In this document: piece by piece, positions 42,516-53,612 of the stretch | How the letters are laid out: every line of letters begins with the position of its first letter | Position numbering within the stretch: position 1 is the stretch's first letter | Assembly: GCF_039614715.1 (NCBI RefSeq) | Contig: NZ_CP154857.1 | Coordinates: 2,356,001-2,420,000 of the forward strand | Direction of reading: 5' to 3' | DNA length: 64,000 bases | Source: Microbacterium sp. AZCO | GTDB taxonomy: Bacteria > Actinomycetota > Actinomycetes > Actinomycetales > Microbacteriaceae | Program-made: the position numbers and the translations under genes | Notes under the pieces: generated by a model | Seen by the model: only the letters and a program-made list of their open reading frames with translations | Told to the model about the DNA's origin: nothing | Databases searched by the model: none

Positions 42516-43555
42516 ATGGAGCTTCAGACGTTCTGGTTCATCGCCGTCGCCTTCTTCTGGACGGGATTCTTCGTGCTGGAGGGCTTCGACTTCGGGGTGG
42601 GTGCGCTCCATCGGCTCATCGGTCGCGACGACGTCGAGCGGCGCGTCGTCATCAACACGATCGGGGCCTGGTGGGACGGCAACGAGGTGTGGCTCATCGT
42701 CGCGGTCGCGGCGATGTTCGCGGCCTTCCCCGGCTGGTACGCCACGTGGTTCTCGGCGCTGTACCTCCTCGTGTGGCTGCTGCTCGCGGCTCTCATCGTG
42801 CGCGGGGTCTCGTTCGAGTTCCGCGGCAAGTTCGAGGCCGCCCGGTGGCGATCGACGTGGAGCTGGACGCTCACGATCGGGTCGCTCGCCGCGCCCCTGC
42901 TCCTCGGCATCGGCCTCGGAGATCTCATCGCGGGACTGCCTATCGACGCCGACGGCGACTTCACCGGGTCGTTCGCGGATCTGCTCACCCCCTACGGGCT
43001 CGTGTTCGGCGTGACGCTCGTCACGCTGAGCCTCCTGCACGGGGCCGCCTTCCTCGGTCTCCGCACGACCGGCGCCGTGCTCTCGCGCTCCCGCACCCTC
43101 GCCCGCATCCTCGCGGTTCCCGCGACAGTGCTCGTCGTCGTCCTCATGGCCTGGACGGCCGTCCTGGCGCCGACCGGCGTGTGGGGCGTCGTCGCCGTCG
43201 TGGTGCCGGTCGCCGCCGCTGTCGTCGCCGCCGTCGCAGCGACGAGACGCCGGGCTCCGCGGCTCGTCTTCGCCGCGACCGCCGTCACGATCGGCGGCGT
43301 CGTCGCGGCGCTCTTCGCCCACCTGTATCCCACGCTGCTGGTCTCGAGCACCGACGCCGCGGCATCCCTCACCGTCGACGACGCGTCGTCGAGCGAGTAC
43401 TCGCTCCAGGTGATGACCGTGGTCGCACTCGTCGCGGTGCCGCTCGTCGTGGGGTACCAGGCGTGGAGCTACTACGTGTTCCGGCGACGCCTCGTCTCGC
43501 CCTCGGCCCCGCTCCCCCGCGGAGGTCCTGCCCGTCCGTCCGAAGGAGTCGTGAC

Positions 43556-43559
<4 letters not shown>
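42516..43559 (+). CDS. cydB: Cytochrome bd-type oxidase subunit II, second copy
   Basis: Second CydB, 347 residues, with eight or nine helices. It opens LQTFWFIAVAFFWTGFFVLE and GFDFGVGALHRLIG, then VVINTIGAWWDGNEVWLIVA, AAFPGWYATWFSALYLLVWL and GLGDLIAGLPIDADGDFTGS. The ATG at 42516 is 12 nt after cydA, the same spacing as in the first cyd locus. Unlike that locus, the stop overlaps the start of a GH63-like glycosidase gene (ATGA), so the two are translationally coupled. Confidence 0.93.
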
Positions 43560-46254
<2,695 letters not shown>

Positions 46255-46258
<4 letters not shown>

Positions 46259-47025
46259 CCCTCGAAGGAAAGGTCGCCATCGTCACGGGCGGCAACAGCG
46301 GCATCGGCAAGGCGATCGTGCTCGAGCTGGCGGCGCAGGGCGCCTCGGTCGTCATCGACTGGGTCACGCACCCCGAGGCGACCGATGAGCTGGAGCAGCA
46401 GCTCCACGCCCTCGGCGAGGACAAGGTCACGGGTGTCGAGGCCGACGTGAGCAAGGTCGACGACCTGAAGAAGCTGGTCGATGCCGCGGTCTCGGCGTTC
46501 GGTCGCCTCGACATCATGATCAACAACGCCGGCGTCGAGACCCGCACCGACGTGCTCTCGACGACGGAGCAGCAGTACGACTTCGTCCTCGACGTCAACC
46601 TCAAGAGCGCCTTCTTCGGCACGCAGCTCGCGGCGAAGCAGATGATCGCGCAGGGCGGCGGCGGCGCCATCATCAACATCAGCTCGGTGCACGAGGACTG
46701 GCCCATGCCCGGCAACACCGCCTACTGCCTGTCGAAGGGCGGCGCACGCATGCTGACCCGCACGGCCGGTCAGGAGCTCGGCCCGCACGGCATCCGGATC
46801 GTCAATGTCGGCCCGGGTGCGGTCGCGACCCCGATCAACACCTCGACGATGGCCGACCCCGAGAAGATGAAGACGCTCGACGCCGCCATCCCGCTCGGCC
46901 GCATGGCACAGCCCGAGGAGATCGCGAGCGTCGTGGCCTTTCTCGCCTCGGACGGCGGCGCCTACCTCAACGCGACGACCGTGTTCGTCGACGGCGGGCT
47001 CATGCACTCGAGCCCGGGTCTCTGA
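46255..47025 (+). CDS. Short-chain dehydrogenase, glucose 1-dehydrogenase-like
   Basis: A 256-residue classical SDR. It has the cofactor motif VTGGNSGIGKA, the NNAG structural motif (IMINNAGVETRTD), the catalytic Ser in NISSVHEDWP, and YCLSK (Y-x3-K). The C-terminal half matches glucose 1-dehydrogenases of the Bacillus type (AIPLGRMAQPEEIASVVAFL and VFVDGGLMHS). It would oxidise beta-glucose to gluconolactone with NAD(P). This fits with an upstream glucosidase in the same operon, but substrate specificity in SDRs is hard to call. The ATG at 46255 overlaps the glycosidase stop and has an AAAGGA Shine-Dalgarno. Confidence 0.88.
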
Positions 47026-47038
47026 CCCAGAGCCGATC

Positions 47039-47069
47039 GGCCCGGTCGCGTCATGGACGCGGCCGGGCC
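47039..47069. terminator. Strong hairpin after the cydAB-glycosidase-SDR operon
   Basis: Fourteen-base arms GGCCCGGTCGCGTC (47039-47052) and GACGCGGCCGGGCC (47056-47069) around a 3-nt loop, with one G-U pair. It lies 14 nt past the SDR stop and 55 nt beyond the convergent glgX stop, so it can serve both. Confidence 0.75.
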
Positions 47070-47123
47070 GTCGTCGTTCCGGCGGGGCCTCCGCGGCCCT
47101 CGCCGGAGCGACGACCGCGCGGC

Positions 47124-49208
47124 TCAGGCCCGTGCGACGAGGACGAACGACCGGGGTCCGACCGTGATCGACTCCGTGGCGATCGTCCCCGCGCGGGCGG
47201 GCTCGAAGCTGTCCGACTCGACCGTCACGGCATCGGCCCACGGCAGGGCGAAGTCGAGCGGCTCCCACCAGGCGTTGAGAAGCATCGCGACGTCGACATC
47301 CACAAGAGCCTCGCTGGCATCGTCGAGGTCGGGATCGAGCGCACCCGAGAGCACGAGTGCGACGCTCTTCGCGGCGCCGTCCGACCAGTCCCCCGCCGAC
47401 ATCGGGGCGCCGGAGGGGGTGAACCACCGCACCGCCTCGGGGTGCGAGGGGTAGCGCGTACGACGGAGCACGGGATGCCGGTGGCGCAGGCGCACGAGAT
47501 TCGCCGTGAATGCGTGGAGATCGGCGTCCGCACCAGCCCAGTCCCACCAGGTGACCTCGTCGTCGAGGCAGTAGGCGTTGTTGTTGCCCCTCTGCGTGCG
47601 GCCGATGTCGTCGCCGCCGAGCAGGAGCGGCACGCCGCGCGACAGCACGAGCGTCGACAGCATCGCCCGGCGCTGTCGCGCCCGCAGCGCAACGACGGTG
47701 GCATCGTCGGTCGGGCCCTCGACGCCGCAGTTCCACGATCGGTTGTCGTCCGTGCCGTCACGGTTGTCCTGGCCGTTCGCCTCGTTGTGCTTGCCGTCGT
47801 ACGAGACGAGGTCGGCCAGCGTGAACCCGTCGTGCACGGTCACGAGGTTGATGGAGGCATCCGGTCCCCGCGAATGGCGCGTGTAGAGGTCGGGCGAGCC
47901 GGTGATCCGCGCCGCGAGATCGGGCAGCAGGCCGTCGTGGCTGCGCCAGAAGTCGCGCACGGTGTCGCGGAAGCGCCCGTTCCACTCGCTCCATCCCGCC
48001 GGGAAGCGGCCCAGGTCGTAGCTGTCGCCCTGACCGACATCCCACGGCTCGGCGATGAGGATCACCTGCGCGAGCACGGGGTCCTGGGCGACGAGGTCGA
48101 AGAACGCTGAGAGGGCCGAGAACGATCCGTCGGCGCGGGCGAGGCTTGGCGCGAGGTCGAAGCGGAACCCATCGACGCCCATCTCGGTCACCCAGTACCG
48201 CAGCGAGTCCATCATGAGCCGCAGCGTGAAGGGTTCGCCCACGTTCAGCGAGTTGCCGCATCCCGTCGTGTCGACGTAGGTCGCGGGGTCGGACGGCGAC
48301 AGGCGGTAGTAGGTCTTGTTCGCGATGCCGCGGAAGGCGATCGTCGGACCGTCGGCGCCCGCCTCCGCGGTGTGGTTGTAGACGACGTCGAGGATGACCG
48401 AGAGACCGGCCGCATGGAGTGCGTCGACCATCGCGCGGAACTCGGCCACCTGGCCGCCGGGCCGGCCGGCGCGCACAGCGGCTGAGTATCCCGCGTGCGG
48501 CGCGAAGTAACCGATCGTGTTGTAGCCCCAGTAGTTCGTCAGGCCTGCCTCGACGAGGAACGCCTCCGGCACGCTCTGGTGCACGGGCAGCAGCTCCACC
48601 GCCGTCACGCCGAGCGACGTCAGGTGCGCGATCGCGGCCGGGTGGGCAAGCCCCGCGTACGTGCCGCGCAGATTCTCCGGAATGTCGGGATGCGTCGCCG
48701 TGAACCCCTTGACGTGCACCTCGTAGAGCACGGCGTCGGCGAGCGAGCGGCGTTCCGGCGCATCTGCGATCACCTCGCCGGCGGGCGGCAGCTCCTCCAC
48801 GACGATGCTGCGCGGCATCACCCCGGCCGAATCCTCGCCGTCAGGCCTCGTCGGGTTCGCCGCGTCGTGCCCGTAGGCGGCCGGAGTGAAGGTGACAGCT
48901 CCCCCGATCGCCCTCGCGTACGGATCGAGCAGCAGCTTGGCCGGGTTGAATCGCCGCCCTTCGGCGGGGTCCCAGTCGCCGTGCACGCGGTAGCCGTAGC
49001 GCTGCCCGGGCCCCACGCCGGTGACGAGCCCGTGCCAGATGCCGGCGTCGCGCGCGGGAAGCGCGATCCGCGACTCGGTGCCGTCGGGGTCGAACAGACA
49101 GAGGTCGACGGCTGTCGCCCTCGGCGCCGCGAGGGCGAAGTTGACGCCGTCGCTGGTCGCGCGGGCACCGAGCGGATAGGGACGACCGGGGCGAACCGTG
49201 ACCTGCAC
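47124..49208 (-). CDS. glgX: Glycogen debranching enzyme GlgX
   Basis: Isoamylase-type GH13 enzyme, 694 residues, that removes short alpha-1,6 branches left on glycogen by phosphorylase. An N-terminal CBM48-like domain (RPYPLGARATSDGVNFALAA) precedes the barrel. Active-site regions are VILDVVYNHTAEAG, GVDGFRFDLAPSLARADG with the nucleophile Asp, and VILIAEPWDVGQGDSYDLG with the acid/base Glu. FTLADLVSYDGKHNEANGQD is the GlgX signature. The GTG at 49208 lies 6 nt after TAGCCT (49215-49220), a leaderless style start. No other glycogen gene is in the window. Confidence 0.94.
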   Translation of the reverse strand: MQVTVRPGRPYPLGARATSDGVNFALAAPRATAVDLCLFDPDGTESRIALPARDAGIWHGLVTGVGPGQRYGYRVHGDWDPAEGRRFNPAKLLLDPYARAIGGAVTFTPAAYGHDAANPTRPDGEDSAGVMPRSIVVEELPPAGEVIADAPERRSLADAVLYEVHVKGFTATHPDIPENLRGTYAGLAHPAAIAHLTSLGVTAVELLPVHQSVPEAFLVEAGLTNYWGYNTIGYFAPHAGYSAAVRAGRPGGQVAEFRAMVDALHAAGLSVILDVVYNHTAEAGADGPTIAFRGIANKTYYRLSPSDPATYVDTTGCGNSLNVGEPFTLRLMMDSLRYWVTEMGVDGFRFDLAPSLARADGSFSALSAFFDLVAQDPVLAQVILIAEPWDVGQGDSYDLGRFPAGWSEWNGRFRDTVRDFWRSHDGLLPDLAARITGSPDLYTRHSRGPDASINLVTVHDGFTLADLVSYDGKHNEANGQDNRDGTDDNRSWNCGVEGPTDDATVVALRARQRRAMLSTLVLSRGVPLLLGGDDIGRTQRGNNNAYCLDDEVTWWDWAGADADLHAFTANLVRLRHRHPVLRRTRYPSHPEAVRWFTPSGAPMSAGDWSDGAAKSVALVLSGALDPDLDDASEALVDVDVAMLLNAWWEPLDFALPWADAVTVESDSFEPARAGTIATESITVGPRSFVLVARA

Positions 49209-49317
49209 GCAGCCAGGCTAGGGCGCCGCCCCGCCGCGCGCGAGGGCGCGTCCGGGGTCTGACGCCGACGTCACCGTGTGCGGGTGAGCCCCTGACCCGT
49301 CGGCTCGCGGTGTGTCG

Positions 49318-50733
49318 TCAGGGGGCGAGGCGCTCCACAGTCCGCGGTCGCACGACGAACCACAGCGACAGCACACCGACGATGGCGCACGCGACCATCA
49401 CCGAGGCCATCGTCGTCGGCGTGATGCCGGCGTCGCGGGCGATCCAGCCCACGAGCGGCGAGATGATGCCCGCCACGCCGAAGTTGGTCGCCCCGATGAT
49501 CGACTGCGCCGTGCCCGCCGCCTTGCCGTGGCGGTCGAGCGCGAGCACCTGGACGCAGGGGAACGTGAAGCCGCAGCCCGTCATGAAGAAGAACAGCGGC
49601 ACGATCGTGCCCCACAACCCGAAGCCGAGCTGGTCGAAGACGATGATGGCGGATGCCGCGACCACAAGCACCCCCGTCGACCACGCCATGACCCACTGCG
49701 GCCCGAAGCGCGCCGCGAGGCGCGACGCCGTCTGGACGCCGAGCACGACGCCGAGGGAGTTGACGGCGAAGAGCATGCCGTACTGCTGCGGGTCGAAGCC
49801 GTAGTCGAGCTGGAAGAGGAACGACGAGGACGACAGGTAGGAGAAGAGACCGCTGAAGGTCATGCCGCCGATGATCAGGACGCCGACGAAGACGCGGTCG
49901 CTGAAGACGCTGCGATACCGCTGCCAGACGGTCGTCGAGCCTCCCTCCGTGCGACGGGCCCGTGGACGCGTCTCGGGCAGGAAGATCGACGCCGAGATGA
50001 GCATGACGAAGCCGTAGACGGCCAGCACGACGAAGACGCCCCGCCACGGCATGACGAGCAGCAGCGCCGAGCCGAGGAGCGGCGCCAGCACAGGCGCGAC
50101 ACCCGACACGAGGGCGAGGCGCGAGAGCATCACGACGAGACGGCGTCCGCCGAACAGGTCGCGCACGATCGCGGCCGCGACGACGCCGCCCGCCGCGGCG
50201 CCCGCGCCCATCATGACGCGAGCGATCGACAGCGTCACGAGCGTCGGCGCGAGCGCTGCACAGATGCTCGCGACGACGTGCAGCGCCGTCACCGACAGGA
50301 GCGGGATGCGGCGGCCCACCTTGTCCGACAGCGGGCCGACGATCAGCTGGCCGAGGCCGAACCCGATCATCGTGCCGGTCAGCGTCAGCTGGATCGCGGC
50401 GGCCGTCGTGTTGAAATCGGCCTCGAGGACGGGGAACGCCGGCAGGTAGAGGTCGATCGTGAACGGGCCGAGGGCCGTCAGGGCCCCGAGCAGGATGATG
50501 TAGAGGATGCGGCGCCGGGCGGGGATGGAGTCCCCCGGGTGCAGCATGATGGGCGCGGTCGCCGGATTCGGTCCAAGTGTGCGGATCGCACCTGTGGACG
50601 ACGGCACGCGGATGCTGCCGGTCGCTGTGCGGTTCGCCTCGGGCCGAGCGGCCGTTGCCTGGGCGTCGGCGCGGAGGTCGGTGGAGTCGGTCTGCGGGGG
50701 TGTCTGCGTCGGGATGGAGGCGGTGTCGAGCAA
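49318..50733 (-). CDS. Bcr/CflA-family multidrug efflux MFS transporter
   Basis: Twelve-helix drug exporter of the DHA1 Bcr/CflA subfamily. The transport region begins RRRILYIILLGALTALGPFT and IDLYLPAFPVLEADFNT, the subfamily signature. It continues with GLGQLIVGPLSDKVGRRIPL (motif A) and MMGAGAAAGGVVAAAIVRDL. The open frame starts at a TTG (50733), giving a 62-residue polar N-terminus. An internal ATG at 50547 (MLHPGDSIPARRR) would remove it and give about 409 residues. Neither has a Shine-Dalgarno, so the 5' end is uncertain. Substrate unknown. Confidence 0.85.
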   Translation of the reverse strand: MLDTASIPTQTPPQTDSTDLRADAQATAARPEANRTATGSIRVPSSTGAIRTLGPNPATAPIMLHPGDSIPARRRILYIILLGALTALGPFTIDLYLPAFPVLEADFNTTAAAIQLTLTGTMIGFGLGQLIVGPLSDKVGRRIPLLSVTALHVVASICAALAPTLVTLSIARVMMGAGAAAGGVVAAAIVRDLFGGRRLVVMLSRLALVSGVAPVLAPLLGSALLLVMPWRGVFVVLAVYGFVMLISASIFLPETRPRARRTEGGSTTVWQRYRSVFSDRVFVGVLIIGGMTFSGLFSYLSSSSFLFQLDYGFDPQQYGMLFAVNSLGVVLGVQTASRLAARFGPQWVMAWSTGVLVVAASAIIVFDQLGFGLWGTIVPLFFFMTGCGFTFPCVQVLALDRHGKAAGTAQSIIGATNFGVAGIISPLVGWIARDAGITPTTMASVMVACAIVGVLSLWFVVRPRTVERLAP

Positions 50734-51026
50734 GGGCGGAATTCACTTCGGTGACGATGGGCGGCTGGGAGAAGGGACGCGTCGACACCGTCGGGCGGCT
50801 CAGGCGCAGAATGCGGAGTGCGGCGTTGCGGGAGCGAGAGTTGCGACGAGGGATCGATCCGAGATCCGAATCGATTCGAGACGACAATGATACCGGAAAC
50901 CGCTCGCCCGCGAAGAACGGTCTCTGTGCGGGTTCCCAGGCCTCGAAGCATGCACTCGAATAAGCTGAGGCCATTCCTGCACAGCAGCCCGACGCCCGTC
51001 GGCGGGCGCCCGAGCCGAGATCAGAC
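50734..51026. other. 293-bp divergent intergenic region
   Basis: No gene is supported here. It is less GC-rich than its surroundings, contains the palindrome GAATCGATTC (50868-50877) and a TAAGCT at about 50959-50964, and presumably holds promoters for the exporter (leftward) and the DUF3105 gene (rightward). No terminator or repeat is evident. Confidence 0.4.
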
Positions 51027-51743
51027 ATGACCCCGACAGCACCCGACGACAAGCGCACGAGCGGCAACCCCGCGACTCAGGCGAAGATCAACCAGTCCGT
51101 CAAGCAGCAGCGCGAGCAGAAGCGCCAGGAGAAGCTCGCCGAGTACCAGAAGCAGCTGGCGAAGCGGCGGCGCAGCAAGCTCGTCTGGTGGGTGGTCGGG
51201 TCGGCGGCAGCGGTCATCGTGATCGCCGCGATCGTGGCATCCATCGTCTTCGCCCCGAAGCCCGCGCCGACGTACCAGGCCGGCAGCAGCACGGGCGCCG
51301 AGATCGACGGCGTCGAGACGTTCCAGAACGTCGCCACGCACACGGAAGACCCGGTCACGTACGAGCAGACGCCCCCGGCCGGCGGCCCGCACAACCCCGT
51401 CTGGCTGAACTGCGGCGTCTACGACCAGCCTGTTCCCAACGAGAACGCCGTCCACGCGCTCGAGCACGGCGCCATCTGGGTCACCTACGACGCCGACAAG
51501 ATCAAGGGGGACGACCTGGCGAAGCTGAAGTCGTACCTGCCGTCGACCTACGCCGTCCTCTCGCCGTACAAGGGACTCGACTCGCCGTTCGTGCTGTCGG
51601 CGTGGAACCACCAGCTCAAGCTCGACTCGGTCGACGACCCGCGCATCACGGAGTTCTTCACCGAGTACTGGCGCAGCCAGAACGCGCCCGAGCCCACCGC
51701 GCTCTGCACGGGGGGCATCGACGCGCCGGGCAAGGTCTCCTGA
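51027..51743 (+). CDS. DUF3105 membrane-anchored protein
   Basis: A 238-residue single-pass protein. A basic, Gln/Lys-rich cytoplasmic N-terminus (about 1-50, EQKRQEKLAEYQKQLAKRRR) leads into one helix (VWWVVGSAAAVIVIAAIVAS). The extracytoplasmic DUF3105 domain is recognised by GGPHNPVWLNCGVYDQPVPN, HALEHGAIWVTYDAD and FVLSAWNHQLKLDSVDDPRI. It has two Cys that may form a disulfide. Function unknown. In Actinobacteria it usually precedes a DUF305 gene, as it does here, 5 nt from its stop to the next start. Confidence 0.9.
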   Translation: MTPTAPDDKRTSGNPATQAKINQSVKQQREQKRQEKLAEYQKQLAKRRRSKLVWWVVGSAAAVIVIAAIVASIVFAPKPAPTYQAGSSTGAEIDGVETFQNVATHTEDPVTYEQTPPAGGPHNPVWLNCGVYDQPVPNENAVHALEHGAIWVTYDADKIKGDDLAKLKSYLPSTYAVLSPYKGLDSPFVLSAWNHQLKLDSVDDPRITEFFTEYWRSQNAPEPTALCTGGIDAPGKVS

Positions 51744-51748
51744 CGTCC

Positions 51749-52444
51749 ATGAGCGATGCGGAGGCGGCCGAGACCGACGCGAGCCCCGCGCCGTCCCGCC
51801 CGCGGTGGTGGGTCTACGTGCTCGTCGCGGTCGGTGTCGCGGCCCTCGCCTTCGCGATCGGGCGATTCTCGACGTTCGGCACCTCCTCCGCCGTCACGCC
51901 GAACCCGGCCGACATCGGCTTCGCGCGTGACATGCAGGTTCATCACACGCAGGCCATCGAGATGGCGATGGACATCTACCGCAAGACCGACGACGAGGAA
52001 CTGCGCAGCCTCGCGTACGACATGGCGACGAGCCAGGCCGGCCAGCGCGGCGAGATGTACGACTGGCTGGTGCAGTGGGGCCTGCCGCAGTCGGGTGCGC
52101 CGCTCATGTCGTGGATGACGGATGCCGCGTCCGGCCACGCCGGACACGCCGGCGGCGCTGCGACCGGCACGCCGCAGACGGACGCCGAGCTCCGCGCGGC
52201 GATGGGCATGGCCACCGCAGACGAGATCGCGCAGCTGAACGCCGCGACAGGTGCCCAGGCCGACTGCCTGTTCCTCACACTCATGATCCGGCACCACCAG
52301 GGCGCGATCCCGATGGCGGACGCCGTGCTCGAGCTCGGGAGCGTTCCCCGCGTCCTCGCCGTCGCACAGAGCATGAAGCAGGGCCAGACCGCCGAGATCG
52401 ACGCCATGACCGCGATGGAGCAGCGCCTCGGCTGCACGCAGTGA
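51749..52444 (+). CDS. DUF305 protein, membrane-anchored, possible metal-binding
   Basis: A 231-residue protein with an N-terminal membrane anchor (WWVYVLVAVGVAALAFAIGR) and an extracytoplasmic four-helix DUF305 domain. Its two His pairs, ARDMQVHHTQAIEMAMDIY and LTLMIRHHQGAIPMADAVLE, form the family's ferritin-like metal site; relatives are linked to copper. A His/Gly-rich segment SGHAGHAGG lies in the middle. The ATG at 51749 follows the DUF3105 stop by 5 nt and has AAGG upstream. A run of tandem repeats follows the gene. Confidence 0.88.
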   Translation: MSDAEAAETDASPAPSRPRWWVYVLVAVGVAALAFAIGRFSTFGTSSAVTPNPADIGFARDMQVHHTQAIEMAMDIYRKTDDEELRSLAYDMATSQAGQRGEMYDWLVQWGLPQSGAPLMSWMTDAASGHAGHAGGAATGTPQTDAELRAAMGMATADEIAQLNAATGAQADCLFLTLMIRHHQGAIPMADAVLELGSVPRVLAVAQSMKQGQTAEIDAMTAMEQRLGCTQ

Positions 52445-52462
52445 GCGGCATCCCGAGCCGGC

Positions 52463-52561
52463 CCCGTCGGCGCGGCGAGCAGCATGCTGAACCGGCCCGT
52501 CGGCGCGGCGAGCAGCATCCCGAACCGTCCCGTCGGCGCGGCGAGCAGCATCCCGAACCGT
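52463..52561. repeat. Three 33-bp tandem repeats downstream of the DUF305 gene
   Basis: Units at 52463-52495, 52496-52528 and 52529-52561. The last two are identical and the first differs only at the end of its core. Partial units flank on both sides. The unit contains CGGCGCGGCGAGCAGCATCC followed by CGAACCGT. There are no spacers. The 33-bp length keeps frame, but no gene reads through. A 20-bp part of the unit, CGGCGAGCAGCATCCCGAAC, also occurs at 25-44 of the window, inside the acyltransferase gene. Confidence 0.85.
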
Positions 52562-52575
52562 CCCCTCGACGCATA

Positions 52576-52612
52576 AGAGAGGGCCGGCGCGCCCCCTGCG
52601 CCAGCCCTCTCT
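52576..52612. terminator. Bidirectional terminator between DUF305 and sugar permease genes
   Basis: Arms AGAGAGGGC (52576-52584) and GCCCTCTCT (52604-52612) with further inner pairing (GGCGC/GCGCC). It sits between converging genes. Confidence 0.75.
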
Positions 52613-52640
52613 CGTCGTGCGGCCTGCGGCCGCGTGGTCG

Positions 52641-53612
52641 TCAGCCCTTCGTCGCGCCCGCCATGAGGCCGCGGACGAAGAACCGCTGCAGTGCGAAGAA
52701 CACGATGAGCGGCGTGATGATCGTGAGGAACGTGCCGGCGGCCTGCAGGTACCACTGGTTGCCCCACGTTCCCGACAGTCCCGCCAGCGACTGCGTCATG
52801 GGCAGCGATGTCGGTGGAGCGAAGATCGTGGCGACGAGCAGGTCGTTCCACACCCAGATGAACTCCAGCACCGCGAACGAGGCGAGTGCGGGCGTCGCGA
52901 GAGGCAGGACGATCCGGAAGAACATCTGACCATGACCCGCCCCGTCGACGCGCGCCGCCTCGATGACCTCGCTCGGGATCTCCGAGATGAAGTTGTGGAG
53001 CAGGAACACCGCGAGCGGCATCGCGAAGATCGTGTGGGCGATCCACACCGTCGCGAAGCTGTGATCGATGTCGCGCAGCTCGAGGCCCGGGAAGATCTGC
53101 ACGCCGTTGATCGTGAGACCTCGCGAGAAGAGGCTCAGCAGCGGGATGAGCGCCATCTGGATCGGCACGATCTGCATCGCGAACACCGCGATGAACAGGA
53201 GGTTCTTGCCCTTGAAGTCGATCCACGCGAAGGCGTAGGCCATGAGCGAGGCGACCGCGAGGGCGAAGAACACGACAGGGATGGCGATCGCGAGGGAGTT
53301 GAGGAACGACTCCCCCAGCGTCAGCGTCGTGCCGCCCGACGTAAGCGCGAGCTGGTAGTTCTCGGTCGTGAAGCTCGGGTTGGTGAAGACCGTCCACCAG
53401 CCCGTCGTCTGCGCGTCGGCCGCGGGGCGGAACGACGTGACCAGGAGACCGAAGGTGGGGATCGTCCAGAAGATGGCGATCGCGAGGGCCGCGATCGTCG
53501 CTCCCTTGGAGGAGAGCCGCCTCCGCGCCATCTCCTCGTACTTGCGCGTGTCCCGCGCGACCTTGCGCGCCGAGCGTCCGTCGACGACGGGCTCGATCAC
53601 CTCGATAGTCAT
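52641..53612 (-). CDS. Sugar ABC transporter permease, MalG type (CUT1)
   Basis: Second permease of a carbohydrate importer, 323 residues, six helices after a 45-residue cytoplasmic N-terminus. The EAA loop is SEVIEAARVDGAGHGQMFFR, then IVLPLATPALASFAVLEFIW, as in MalG, AglG and relatives. GLLVTSFRPAADAQTTGWW near the N-terminus is also typical of this group. The ATG at 53612 overlaps the MalF-type stop (ATGA) and has a GGGAG Shine-Dalgarno. No ATPase gene is in the locus; such importers commonly share an MsiK-type ATPase made elsewhere. Confidence 0.93.
   Translation of the reverse strand: MTIEVIEPVVDGRSARKVARDTRKYEEMARRRLSSKGATIAALAIAIFWTIPTFGLLVTSFRPAADAQTTGWWTVFTNPSFTTENYQLALTSGGTTLTLGESFLNSLAIAIPVVFFALAVASLMAYAFAWIDFKGKNLLFIAVFAMQIVPIQMALIPLLSLFSRGLTINGVQIFPGLELRDIDHSFATVWIAHTIFAMPLAVFLLHNFISEIPSEVIEAARVDGAGHGQMFFRIVLPLATPALASFAVLEFIWVWNDLLVATIFAPPTSLPMTQSLAGLSGTWGNQWYLQAAGTFLTIITPLIVFFALQRFFVRGLMAGATKG

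Noticed and set aside
40911..43322. An 803-codon open frame on the minus strand over the second cydAB
   Set aside because: It is antisense to two clear cytochrome bd genes, its translation is Arg/Glu/His-rich low complexity, and it has no ribosome-binding site. GC-rich third positions create such shadows.
52463..52561. CRISPR-like repeat array
   Set aside because: The 33-bp units abut directly with no spacers and there are no cas genes, so it is a plain tandem repeat.
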